DNA from: an uncultured Alphaproteobacteria bacterium
Lineage (GTDB): Bacteria > Pseudomonadota > Alphaproteobacteria > CASFRQ01 > SAAU01
Assembly: GCA_949296785.1 (NCBI GenBank)
Contig: CASFRQ010000130.1
Coordinates: forward strand, 1 to 12,707
Direction: 5' to 3'
DNA: 12,707 bases
Shown: piece after piece, positions 1-5,755 of the stretch
How the letters are laid out: each line of letters starts with the position of its first letter
Numbering within the stretch: the stretch's first letter is position 1
Translations under genes and position numbers: made by a program
Notes under the pieces: model-generated
Told to the model about the DNA's origin: nothing
What the model saw: only the letters and a program-made list of their open reading frames with translations
Databases searched by the model: none

Positions 1-420
1 AATCCGACGCAAAGGGCTGTTCAACATTTAAAAGCCGGAGCTGTTTGCGCCGTGATTGATGAGACGGGTGTTTGTTATTCCAAAACCGTTAATTCTCAAT
101 TGAAGGAAATTGTCCAGGCGGATATTGATGCTGCCGGTCGTGATGAGAACGATTATGAAATCAGGTCCTGTATTTATGAGTGTCTTCATAACGGCGCGGG
201 ACAGGTGCGTTTGATTTTAAACGAGGATGAGTTTAATATTTATCTGCCCGGACAAACGGCTTTGAAATATAAAAAGAATCCAAAGACAGAAGGTTACTTG
301 GTTTCTTCTTTATCTTCTCGTTTTGAAGAAGAGTTGCAATCCGGAACGGAAAACGATAAAAAGATTATCCCGTTTTCAAAAGCGTCTTTTCTTTTTAAAG
401 GACGAGACGGCAGCCGGTAA
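1..420 (+). CDS. 3' end of an unrecognised protein (5' partial)
   Basis: The frame is open from base 1 to the TAA at 418-420, giving 139 residues with the start probably to the left of the window. A GTG at 52 is an alternative internal start with a poorly spaced GGAG upstream, but the reading continues open before it, so a partial gene is the simpler view. The visible part is soluble, with no membrane segment or signal peptide. It mixes predicted beta stretches (residues 14-27 and 67-82) with charged helix, and ends in a basic tail. Four cysteines (near residues 16, 24, 58 and 62) do not form a recognisable metal motif. I do not recognise the family. It reads in the same direction as the gene at 588, across a 167-base spacer with no convincing terminator. 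Confidence 0.6.
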   Translation, partial: NPTQRAVQHLKAGAVCAVIDETGVCYSKTVNSQLKEIVQADIDAAGRDENDYEIRSCIYECLHNGAGQVRLILNEDEFNIYLPGQTALKYKKNPKTEGYLVSSLSSRFEEELQSGTENDKKIIPFSKASFLFKGRDGSR

Positions 421-587
421 GAGATATCGCATGATACTCGGGATGTCCGAATGTATCTAAGGGTATCTGATGAATTATGGATTAGCTATCCTATTAAGGA
501 AAAGGATGCAAAGAGGTTCAGGCAAAGAGAAAAGACGGTCTTTCGCGTTATTTGACGGTTTCTGGGTAAAATGAAAAGAGAGGAAAA

Positions 588-1301
588 ATGATAAAGGCGG
601 CTTTATACGGATTGGAGGGGGAAGCCCTCTCTTTTTTATCCTGTTTATATTCTTACGGGCAAAAAACAAATGTCGCCTATTTGAACGACTTAGGTAGAAC
701 CTGGCCGGGCGTAAAGATTGTCAAAGGCGGGGCGTTTAAGAATCCTAACTTGTACTCTCCTTTTAAAAAGTATGCTTGTCTACCCTTTTTACCGGAAGTG
801 ATTTCACGGCCGGAAATAGAAAAGTGTCCTTGGGGAACATACGGTGTTGAGGTGGTTTTTGATTTTGCCGGCAAAGATCTTATGGGTGGCGTTACGGCGC
901 GGGCAAAATGCCATTTGGCGCAGGGGACACGTTCCGTTATTTCCGGACTGACGCCGATGGCAGAGTATTTTTACCACGATACAGCGCAGGGTAAAAAACT
1001 TTTCGCTGTTTTTAAAAAGGTTTCAAAAAACGAAGAAAAGGCTTTTTTTCAAAAAATTATTATGGAAAATATGAAACAAGGTGTTGACTGTACGGAATTT
1101 CAGTTTTCGGACGGAACCGTTGCTTCTTTTTTCCCCGTGGAGGGAAAACGCGGTCTTTTCAAAGTCTTACGTTTCAAGGAAAGTCCTTTCGGCAAGAACA
1201 GATATGAGGAAGAAGGAAGATCTTTTGTTTTTTTGGGCGAAACGGCAGCGACAAAAATTCTTTCTTTCCCCGTTGAAAACAACCGTTTTAATTCTCGGTA
1301 A
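588..1301 (+). CDS. Degenerate GAPDH-like protein lacking the catalytic cysteine
   Basis: The 237-residue product starts at an ATG with GAGAGG four bases upstream. Its first 120 residues follow the plan of the NAD-binding half of glyceraldehyde-3-phosphate dehydrogenase. There is an N-terminal beta strand and glycine turn (MIKAALYGLEG), a NDLG after the second strand at 33-36 (family AVNDL), then CPWGTYGVEVVFDFAGKD at 80-97 against family (A/P)WGE-GVDIVVESTG. HLAQGTRSVIS at 109-119 matches family HLEAGAKKVIIS. The dinucleotide loop GxGxxG is degraded to GLEGEA and no SCTTN catalytic motif follows. Residues 120-237 are charged, and I recognise nothing in them. Typical GAPDH is about 330 residues, so this is truncated and probably not a dehydrogenase. 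It may be a repurposed paralogue or an old pseudogene, although the intact frame and ribosome site favour expression. The GAPDH relation is inferred from motif spacing. Confidence 0.6.
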   Translation: MIKAALYGLEGEALSFLSCLYSYGQKTNVAYLNDLGRTWPGVKIVKGGAFKNPNLYSPFKKYACLPFLPEVISRPEIEKCPWGTYGVEVVFDFAGKDLMGGVTARAKCHLAQGTRSVISGLTPMAEYFYHDTAQGKKLFAVFKKVSKNEEKAFFQKIIMENMKQGVDCTEFQFSDGTVASFFPVEGKRGLFKVLRFKESPFGKNRYEEEGRSFVFLGETAATKILSFPVENNRFNSR

Positions 1302-1349
1302 ACGGTGTTTGAGAAGGACTTTCTCTTTATGAATTTTGAAAAAGAAAAC

Positions 1350-1982
1350 TCAAAGGCCGTTTAACCAGTCGGCAATTTTATTTTCTTGCGCTTTTTGATA
1401 ATTTTCTTCCATAGGAATGTTGTTGAAGGATATTCCCTTGAGAAGAGTTGCGTTTTTGGCGTTTGCTTGGAAATCTTCAAAAAAAGTTCCTGAATTGCTT
1501 CCCTGCGTGGCGAAGGGAACTGTCCTTTTCCCTTGAAAATCCGTTTGTTCCAGAAAAGCTAAAACCGGCGTGGCGACTGTGTACCACCAGACGGGAGAAC
1601 CGACAATAACCGTATCGTAGTTTTTTAAATCCGGTAAAGGGCCTTTTATTTCCGGGTAATCTTTATTTTTCAGTTGGCGGCGGAGAGTAAGGTAAAACCA
1701 GGGGACCGTGTTGATTTTTTCCTGAGTCTTAATTTCATAGATATCTGCGTCGGTCAATTGTTGAATGTGTTTTGCAATGGCTTGCGTGTGTCCGCTTAAG
1801 GAATAGTAGATGACTAAAACTTTTCCAAGATTGTTTTTATAAGCGATTCTAGAACCGGAAAATTTCTCCATTTCCTTTTTATTAAACCGAGCCACCCGAT
1901 ACAGATGGAAACCGCCGATGGCGGCGCCGGCTAAAATCGCGATTAAAAGAACAACTGAAATATATTTGAAAATATGAAGCAT
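1350..1982 (-). CDS. Membrane-anchored flavodoxin-like protein
   Basis: The 210-residue product has an N-terminal membrane segment (about residues 5-28) followed by a basic stretch, so the domain is tethered to the inner membrane. The flavodoxin fold begins near residue 52 with strand VLVIYYSLSGHTQAIA, whose SLSGHT is the FMN phosphate-binding loop (family S/T-x-T-G-x-T). Further on, VIVGSPVWWYTVATPV is the typical second FMN loop with the stacking Trp/Tyr, and FATQGSNSG is the third. Size and order fit the Flavodoxin_4-type family of predicted NAD(P)H-quinone or thiol-linked electron carriers. The ATG at 1980-1982 has GAAAGGA about eight bases upstream on the minus strand. It is transcribed away from the thiol cassette starting at 2202, sharing the intergenic region. 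Flavodoxin assignment is firm; the redox partner is unknown. Whether the flavin domain faces cytoplasm or periplasm depends on whether the N-terminal segment is an anchor or a cleaved signal; no clear cleavage site is seen. Confidence 0.85.
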   Translation of the reverse strand: MLHIFKYISVVLLIAILAGAAIGGFHLYRVARFNKKEMEKFSGSRIAYKNNLGKVLVIYYSLSGHTQAIAKHIQQLTDADIYEIKTQEKINTVPWFYLTLRRQLKNKDYPEIKGPLPDLKNYDTVIVGSPVWWYTVATPVLAFLEQTDFQGKRTVPFATQGSNSGTFFEDFQANAKNATLLKGISFNNIPMEENYQKAQENKIADWLNGL

Positions 1983-2039
1983 CTAAATTTCCTTTCTTTT
2001 GGATTTTTCTGGATGAAAAATGAGCGGATTGCGTCTTTT

Positions 2040-2067
2040 ATTTTCCAATAAGAAAACAAAAAGTCAA
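2040..2067 (-). promoter_or_regulatory. Candidate promoter for the flavodoxin gene
   Basis: On the minus strand TTGACT (2062-2067) is followed after 16 bases by GAAAAT (2040-2045), about 58 bases before the flavodoxin start. The -35 is good and the -10 is four of six. Confidence 0.35.
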
Positions 2068-2141
2068 TACATACTTTGTTTTGTTTTTTACGGACTAAAC
2101 CATCTTGTCCAAAGAGAAATGAAAAAAATTAAAAATTATTA

Positions 2142-2169
2142 TTGACAATTTTAATATATAGTATATTCA
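2142..2169 (+). promoter_or_regulatory. Promoter of the thiol/redox cassette
   Basis: A perfect TTGACA lies at 2142-2147. The -10 falls in a run of T/A: TATTCA at 2164-2169 gives 16-base spacing. The stretch is far richer in A/T than its surroundings and sits 33 bases before the chosen start codon. The exact -10 cannot be fixed by eye. Confidence 0.6.
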
Positions 2170-2179
2170 ATATATATTG
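2153..2179 (+). promoter_or_regulatory. Two adjacent palindromes overlapping the -10 (candidate ArsR-type operator)
   Basis: AATATA-TAG-TATATT (2153-2167) is an inverted repeat with six-base arms, and CAATATATATTG (2168-2179) is a perfect twelve-base palindrome beginning at the next base. Together they cover the -10 and the start of transcription, the usual place for repressor binding. AT-rich dyads of this sort are typical targets of ArsR/SmtB proteins, and a tandem ArsR-type regulator closes the same gene cluster (3899-4564). Autoregulation is inference. Confidence 0.5.
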
Positions 2180-2191
2180 TTTGTAATATAT

Positions 2192-2195
2192 GGAG
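2192..2195 (+). promoter_or_regulatory. Ribosome binding site that decides the start of the membrane protein
   Basis: GGAG lies six bases before the ATG at 2202. The in-frame ATG at 2190 overlaps this GGAG and has no purine-rich site of its own, so 2202 is preferred. Confidence 0.6.
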
Positions 2196-2201
2196 ATTGG
2201 A

Positions 2202-2696
2202 ATGAACGGTTTGTGGATGTTTGCGGCTGCTTTTTTTCTGACAATGAGTAAGGCGTTCGCCAATCCGGCCTGCATTGTGTGCACGGTGGCTATCGGCGCG
2301 TCGCTTGAAATTGCCAGAAAAATGGGAATCAGCGATGAGGTTGTTGGCCTTTGGATGGGGGCTTTTTTAGCTCTTTTGGGATATTGGGCCATCTTTTGGT
2401 TTGATAAGAAAAAATGGTTTTTTAAAGGAAGAGATGTCCTTTTAATGATATTGTCCCTTTCTATGGCCGGATTTGTTTATTGGAAAAATATGATATGGCG
2501 GCCTGTCGTGTTCGGGGTGTTGGACCCGTTTTTTGTTTCCTGCTTGGGCGGGGCGATGGTGTTTATCCTGTCTCAAAAAGGGTACGCTTATTTAAAGATG
2601 AAAAATAACGGGCATGCGCATTTTCCTTTTGAAAAGGTTGTTTTGCCGGTCGCGTTGCTTTTCTTGTTCAGTGTTGTTTTGGAATATTATGCTTAA
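2202..2696 (+). CDS. Small polytopic membrane protein with N-terminal CxxC
   Basis: The 164-residue product has about five hydrophobic segments: 4-20, 47-66, 79-98, 102-124 and 146-161. The first looks like a signal or first helix ending AFA-NP, directly followed by the motif ACIVC (Cys24, Cys27) and an amphipathic stretch with GIS-DE before the second helix. A third cysteine (Cys114) lies within or at the edge of a later segment. The loop 134-141 contains His138 and His140. I do not recognise a named family. A CxxC at the membrane surface next to a gene for a CPYC thioredoxin-fold lipoprotein suggests a DsbB/VKOR-like thiol-exchange partner, but it lacks the second CxxC pair of classical VKOR, so this is only an analogy. 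It is first in the cassette, with its stop 22 bases before the next start. Confidence 0.8.
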   Translation: MNGLWMFAAAFFLTMSKAFANPACIVCTVAIGASLEIARKMGISDEVVGLWMGAFLALLGYWAIFWFDKKKWFFKGRDVLLMILSLSMAGFVYWKNMIWRPVVFGVLDPFFVSCLGGAMVFILSQKGYAYLKMKNNGHAHFPFEKVVLPVALLFLFSVVLEYYA

Positions 2697-2718
2697 AAAA
2701 AGGGAAGGAGAATAGTTT

Positions 2719-3324
2719 ATGAAAAAAATTGAAAACATGAAAGAGTTTGTGGAAAAAGCGGATGCGGCAAAGAAAGTCAATCCGAAAGATTTGTCGTCGG
2801 ATCAGGATCTCAGTATCGCAATTATGAATCTGATTTCCATAGAGGAACACCTTGTTTTTTCCGGTGCGAAAACGGGAAAAACATCTTTTTATGACTTGAT
2901 TGAAGATGTCCGGGAAATGCGCAAGACTTTAATGCAGAAAATCATTCCGTCTTATGAAGGAGAGGTATGGTGCATTTCCAAACATCTGCTGGCTTCTTCC
3001 ATGCGGTTGATGGAAGTCGGTACAAAACAGCAGAGCTTAAATCATAAACAGGAGGCTTACAAGCTTTTCAATCAGGCTTATGAATTGTATTGCCTGTTTT
3101 GGGGGCTGAATATGAATATGCTGAATGTGGATGATGTCAAATGGATTGAGGATAACCGGGAGGACATAAAAAAACTTTCCGATAAGGTCAGCAAAATGGT
3201 GTCCACCGATGCCGGCGAGGGGGCGGAGGCAAAAGCTTCTTCTGTTCCGCAGGAAAAAACAGCTGGTGTCTTGTCAAAAATGAAAAGTTTTGTCCGTAAG
3301 GCGGTTGATTGCTGTATTGAGTAA
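2719..3324 (+). CDS. All-helical soluble protein of unknown function
   Basis: The 201-residue product is predicted almost wholly helical. The core lies at residues 28-150 and the tail (about 160-185) is low in complexity. Striking residues are SIEEHL (40-45), RE at 65-66, YEGEVWC (79-85) and SKHLL (87-91). Glu42, Glu43, His44, Glu80, Glu82 and His89 could line a four-helix bundle, or simply be structural. Residues 108-135 (NHKQEAYKLFNQAYELY) look like one TPR-like helix pair. The C-terminal 20 residues are basic and end DCCIE. I do not recognise a named family. The ATG has AAGGAG eight bases upstream, and its place between a CxxC membrane protein and a CPYC lipoprotein suggests a cytoplasmic partner of the same system. 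GAKTGKT (49-55) is not a P-loop, because one spacer residue is missing. Confidence 0.8.
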   Translation: MKKIENMKEFVEKADAAKKVNPKDLSSDQDLSIAIMNLISIEEHLVFSGAKTGKTSFYDLIEDVREMRKTLMQKIIPSYEGEVWCISKHLLASSMRLMEVGTKQQSLNHKQEAYKLFNQAYELYCLFWGLNMNMLNVDDVKWIEDNREDIKKLSDKVSKMVSTDAGEGAEAKASSVPQEKTAGVLSKMKSFVRKAVDCCIE

Positions 3325-3447
3325 AAACATGAGAACGGTGTACAGTTTTCTGTGGACTTCGGAACAGTTGAAAAACATGAAAGCAATATACGGATGATAA
3401 TGTTCGGGAAAATATGGGAAATAAAATAAAGAAAGTAAGGGAATAAA

Positions 3448-3852
3448 ATGAAAAAAGGATTGAAAATTTTTTACTGTTTAACGGTTTTGTGCGCTCTGAT
3501 AGGGGTATCGGGATGTGACGGAAATAAAAAGGAAGGAGCGTCGGCGTCTCAAATGGTTGCGCTTCAGGATAACGAGATTTATTTCTTTTATTATGACGAA
3601 TGTCCCTATTGCCATGATGCGATGGGGTACATCAAGGAAAAGCATCCGAATTTGAAAATGTCCATGCAGGATGTGAAGACAAAGGAAGGTATGGCTCTTT
3701 TTGAAAAATGTGCGGAAAAGTTTGGTTTGGGAGATAATGTCGGGACTCCTTTATTCTGTATCGGAGGTACATATATTATGGGATGGTCCGAACAAAACGC
3801 CGTCTTGTTTGAGGAAGCTATAGAACCGTTTTTGAAATATAGCGCTTTTTAG
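3448..3852 (+). CDS. Glutaredoxin/thioredoxin-fold lipoprotein (CPYC)
   Basis: The 134-residue product has a lipoprotein signal: basic MKKGLK, a hydrophobic core and a lipobox VSGC with Cys23 as the lipidated residue. Asp at +2 may favour retention in the inner membrane by the enterobacterial rule, which need not apply here. After a short Ser/Ala/Lys linker, the domain opens with strand IYFFYYDE and the active site CPYC (Cys52, Cys55), the classic glutaredoxin sequence. GTPLFC (99-104) supplies the cis-proline loop (Pro101), and FCIGGTYIMGW matches the glutaredoxin region that follows it. A full small thioredoxin fold is present, so a periplasmic disulfide exchange role is likely. Extra cysteines are Cys88 and Cys104. 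The ATG has AAGGG seven bases upstream. A 123-base spacer separates it from the helical protein and shows no clear terminator. Confidence 0.88.
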   Translation: MKKGLKIFYCLTVLCALIGVSGCDGNKKEGASASQMVALQDNEIYFFYYDECPYCHDAMGYIKEKHPNLKMSMQDVKTKEGMALFEKCAEKFGLGDNVGTPLFCIGGTYIMGWSEQNAVLFEEAIEPFLKYSAF

Positions 3853-3898
3853 TTCAGAGGCGGACGAAAGGAAAATAAAAAGCAGCGGGTATCTATCC

Positions 3899-4564
3899 AT
3901 GGAACAGTTTGAAACAACCGTCAGACAACAATTGCCTGTTGAAACGATGAAAAAGGCCGTACGCGGTATGATGCATATCGCGCACCCGCTGCGTTTGAGG
4001 ATTTTGGAATACTTGGATGTTTACGGCCCTTCCTGTGTCGGACGCTTGACCCGTGAAATGGGAGAGGAACAGGCCGTTGTTTCTCAAAGCCTGCGCAAAA
4101 TGAAAGATGCCGGTTTGGTTAAGGCGAAAAGACACGGCCTGTTTATTTATTATAATATTTGTGAAGAGTATCCGGCGAGTGTGTTTGTTTGTCTGCGCAA
4201 ACTGTACGGTGCCATGACTGATAATTTTGTCTTTTTACAGGAAGGATTTAAAGCGGTTTTACCTCGTGATTATACATTGATGTCGGCAAACAGAGTAAAG
4301 CTTTTTGCCAACTTTGACAAAATGCGTATTTTGGAATATCTGATTTTAAAAGGACCTCAAAATGTAACACAGATTATGAAAGGCGTCGGCTGTGAGCAGG
4401 CGAAAGTGTCTCAATATCTCAAACGGCTGAGGGACGACGGGTTTGTTTCCAGTTGCCGTTGCGGCCGCTATGTTGTCTATGAAATCACCAAGGGGGTTCA
4501 TAAAACCTGTTTGGAATGTATTCATAAACGCTATAATTCTTTGAAGGATAAAGGAGACTTCTAA
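3899..4564 (+). CDS. Tandem ArsR-type winged-helix regulator, cysteine-rich
   Basis: The 221-residue product contains two winged-helix domains in one chain. Repeat 1 spans about 18-105 (HPLRLRILEYL, recognition helix EQAVVSQSLRKMKDAGLV, wing RHGLFIYY). Repeat 2 spans about 129-210 (DKMRILEYLILKGP, EQAKVSQYLKRLRDDGFV, wing CGRYVVYE). The repeats align with each other, so the protein is likely a fused pseudo-dimer; ordinary ArsR proteins are about 100 residues and dimerise. Eight cysteines are present: 46, 88, 98, 165, 186, 188, 204 and 207. Cys186/Cys188 lie in the second wing, and Cys204/Cys207 form CLEC in the last helix. This would suit sensing of thiol oxidants, sulfur species or metal. 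It is last in the cassette, and the palindromes at 2153-2179 are its most likely operator. The start codon lacks a well-spaced Shine-Dalgarno (the nearest, AAAGGA, is about 27 bases upstream), so the Met at residue 17 is a possible alternative. Confidence 0.85.
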   Translation: MEQFETTVRQQLPVETMKKAVRGMMHIAHPLRLRILEYLDVYGPSCVGRLTREMGEEQAVVSQSLRKMKDAGLVKAKRHGLFIYYNICEEYPASVFVCLRKLYGAMTDNFVFLQEGFKAVLPRDYTLMSANRVKLFANFDKMRILEYLILKGPQNVTQIMKGVGCEQAKVSQYLKRLRDDGFVSSCRCGRYVVYEITKGVHKTCLECIHKRYNSLKDKGDF

Positions 4565-4824
4565 ACGAGGGAAGTTGTGAGGTTTATCTCAGGGTTTTAA
4601 AAATGTCGGGCGGGTTAATTCTGAAGAAAGGAGGCGATTTTGAAGAAGCGTTTCCTTTTTTGTTTATGTTTTTAATTTGAAAATATTTTGAAAAAAACAC
4701 AAGCTTTATTCCGATTCGGGAATATAATTTGCTGAGGAGCTTTTCGCCTGCCTTTGGCCGCTCGTTATAAAATGGTGTTAGGGTACCAGGGCGGCTTTTT
4801 CGGCGAAAGGAATATTTCGGAACT
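4565..4824 (+). other. Non-coding gap after the regulator; one leader-like mini-ORF
   Basis: No ordinary gene is visible. AAGGAGG (4628-4634) lies five bases before a TTG (4640) that opens an 11-codon frame MKKRFLFCLCF ending at TAA 4673-4675. A hairpin TATTCC-GATTCG-GGAATA (4707-4724) has six paired bases and no T-run, so it is not a convincing terminator. The rest shows nothing I can name. Confidence 0.4.
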
Positions 4825-4867
4825 AAAAAAGCTTTTCCTTAAAACCGTTCGGCCTTTTTGGAAAAGC
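4825..4867 (-). terminator. Rho-independent terminator of tRNA-Arg
   Basis: Read on the minus strand, GCTTTTCC (4867-4860) pairs perfectly with GGAAAAGC (4838-4831) and is followed at once by TTTTTT (4830-4825). It lies 19 bases past the tRNA 3' end. The loop is long (21 bases) and the stem AT-rich, so efficiency is uncertain. Confidence 0.7.
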
Positions 4868-4885
4868 AGTCTTGAACCCTTGGGG

Positions 4886-4962
4886 TGGTGTTCCCGGCGG
4901 GAGTCGAACCCACGGCCTCAGGATTAGGAATCCTGCGCTCTATCCAGCTGAGCTACGAGAAC
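4886..4962 (-). tRNA. tRNA-Arg (anticodon CCU)
   Basis: On the minus strand the acceptor arm GTTCTCG pairs with CGGGAAC (one G-U), the D arm is GCTC...GAGC, the anticodon stem CAGGA/TCCTG encloses loop TTCCTAA with anticodon CCT, and the T arm GTGGG/CCCGC encloses TTCGACT. The discriminator is A (4889) and the CCA tail is encoded (4888-4886). All standard invariant positions are present, so it should be functional and reads AGG codons. It stands alone between divergent or unrelated genes, with its own promoter and terminator. Confidence 0.96.
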
Positions 4963-4971
4963 ACATTTCTT

Positions 4972-4999
4972 AAAATACTCATTTTTTCTTTTTTGGCAA
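4972..4999 (-). promoter_or_regulatory. Likely promoter of tRNA-Arg
   Basis: On the minus strand TTGCCA (4994-4999) and TATTTT (4972-4977) are separated by 16 bases and lie just before the tRNA 5' end at 4962, leaving a leader of only a few bases. Confidence 0.5.
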
Positions 5000-5019
5000 G
5001 CAAATATATTCGGCTTTTG

Positions 5020-5048
5020 TTGAAAGAAATTGTTTTTTTAAGGAAAAT
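5020..5048 (+). promoter_or_regulatory. Weak candidate promoter of the chvI-like gene
   Basis: TTGAAA (5020-5025), a 17-base spacer and GAAAAT (5043-5048) lie 33 bases before the start. An overlapping alternative is TTGTTT (5030) with TATATC (5053). Both are weak matches in an AT-rich stretch. Confidence 0.25.
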
Positions 5049-5080
5049 CCTTTATATCTGAAAGAAAAAAAGGAAAAAAA

Positions 5081-5755
5081 ATGCCGAAAACGATTTATTT
5101 GGTGGATGATGACAGGGCGATTTTAACGACTCTCAATATGCTGTTGGAGGAAAACGGCTACTTATCCCGGCAGTTTACGGATGGTTTTTCTTTTTTGAAG
5201 GCTTTTGAGGAAAAACAGCCGGATCTTGTCCTTTTAGATATTAAAATGCCCGGAATGACGGGGATTGAGGTTTTGAAAAAAATCAGACACCTTTCTCAAG
5301 TGCCGGTAATTTTTGTTACCAGTAAAGATGAGGAGGCGGATGAATTGAACGGCCTTTTTCTGGGCGCGGACGATTATGTGAAAAAACCTTTTTCCCCCTC
5401 TTTGCTTTTGGCGAGAATCCAAGCGGTTTTTCGCCGTTTTGAGAATGTGGCTTCTCAAACGGCTCTCGTGCGGGGGGATTTGAAGTTGGAAAAAGAAAAT
5501 CAACTTTGTTTCTGGAAAGGCCAGCCTGTTCCTTTAACAGTGACGGAGTTTCTGATTGTTGAAAGTTTAGCGCAAAGGCCCGGTGTTATTAAAACGCGTG
5601 AGAATCTCATCCAAGCGGCTTATGGCGGAAACGGGTATGTTGATGACAGGACGATTGACAGCCATATGAAAAGAATCCGGCATAAATTTAGACAGAGGGA
5701 CCCGGCTTTTAACCAGATTGAAAGTTTATATGGCATGGGGTATCGGTTGAAGTAA
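5081..5755 (+). CDS. chvI: OmpR/PhoB-family response regulator, ChvI-like
   Basis: The 224-residue product has a receiver domain (residues 3-117) and a winged-helix DNA-binding domain (about 125-224). The acidic pocket is DDD at 9-11, the phosphoacceptor is Asp53 in LLDIKMPG, the conserved Thr is Thr80 and the Lys is Lys102 in KKPF. GADDYV before it is typical of the OmpR class. The output domain ends with RTIDSHMKRIRHKF and GMGYRLK, the standard recognition helix and wing. ChvI (ExoS/ChvI pair) is chosen because the next genes are a ChvG-type kinase and then hprK, EIIA and HPr. In Rhizobiales ChvI controls envelope, acid-response and exopolysaccharide genes; targets here are unknown. AAAGGA lies seven bases before the ATG. 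The gap to the kinase is unusually long (380 bases). Confidence 0.88.
   Translation: MPKTIYLVDDDRAILTTLNMLLEENGYLSRQFTDGFSFLKAFEEKQPDLVLLDIKMPGMTGIEVLKKIRHLSQVPVIFVTSKDEEADELNGLFLGADDYVKKPFSPSLLLARIQAVFRRFENVASQTALVRGDLKLEKENQLCFWKGQPVPLTVTEFLIVESLAQRPGVIKTRENLIQAAYGGNGYVDDRTIDSHMKRIRHKFRQRDPAFNQIESLYGMGYRLK

Noticed and set aside
470..574. 34-codon frame with weak AAGGG six bases upstream
   Set aside because: Basic, low-information product, no recognised motif, ends just before the next gene; chance is likely.
1311..1327. GAGAA-TTCTC stem with TTT as a terminator between the convergent genes
   Set aside because: Only five paired bases and a three-base T-run; too weak to call in AT-rich DNA.
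2863..2883. GAKTGKT in the helical protein as a Walker A nucleotide-binding loop
   Set aside because: The spacing is GxxxGKT rather than GxxxxGK[ST], it is not preceded by a hydrophobic strand, and the protein is helical.
3329..3397. 22-codon frame between the helical protein and the CPYC lipoprotein
   Set aside because: No Shine-Dalgarno and no recognisable sequence.
4565..5080. tRNA-Arg as an integration site of a mobile element
   Set aside because: No integrase gene, no repeated copy of the tRNA 3' end and no change in gene style are visible within the window.
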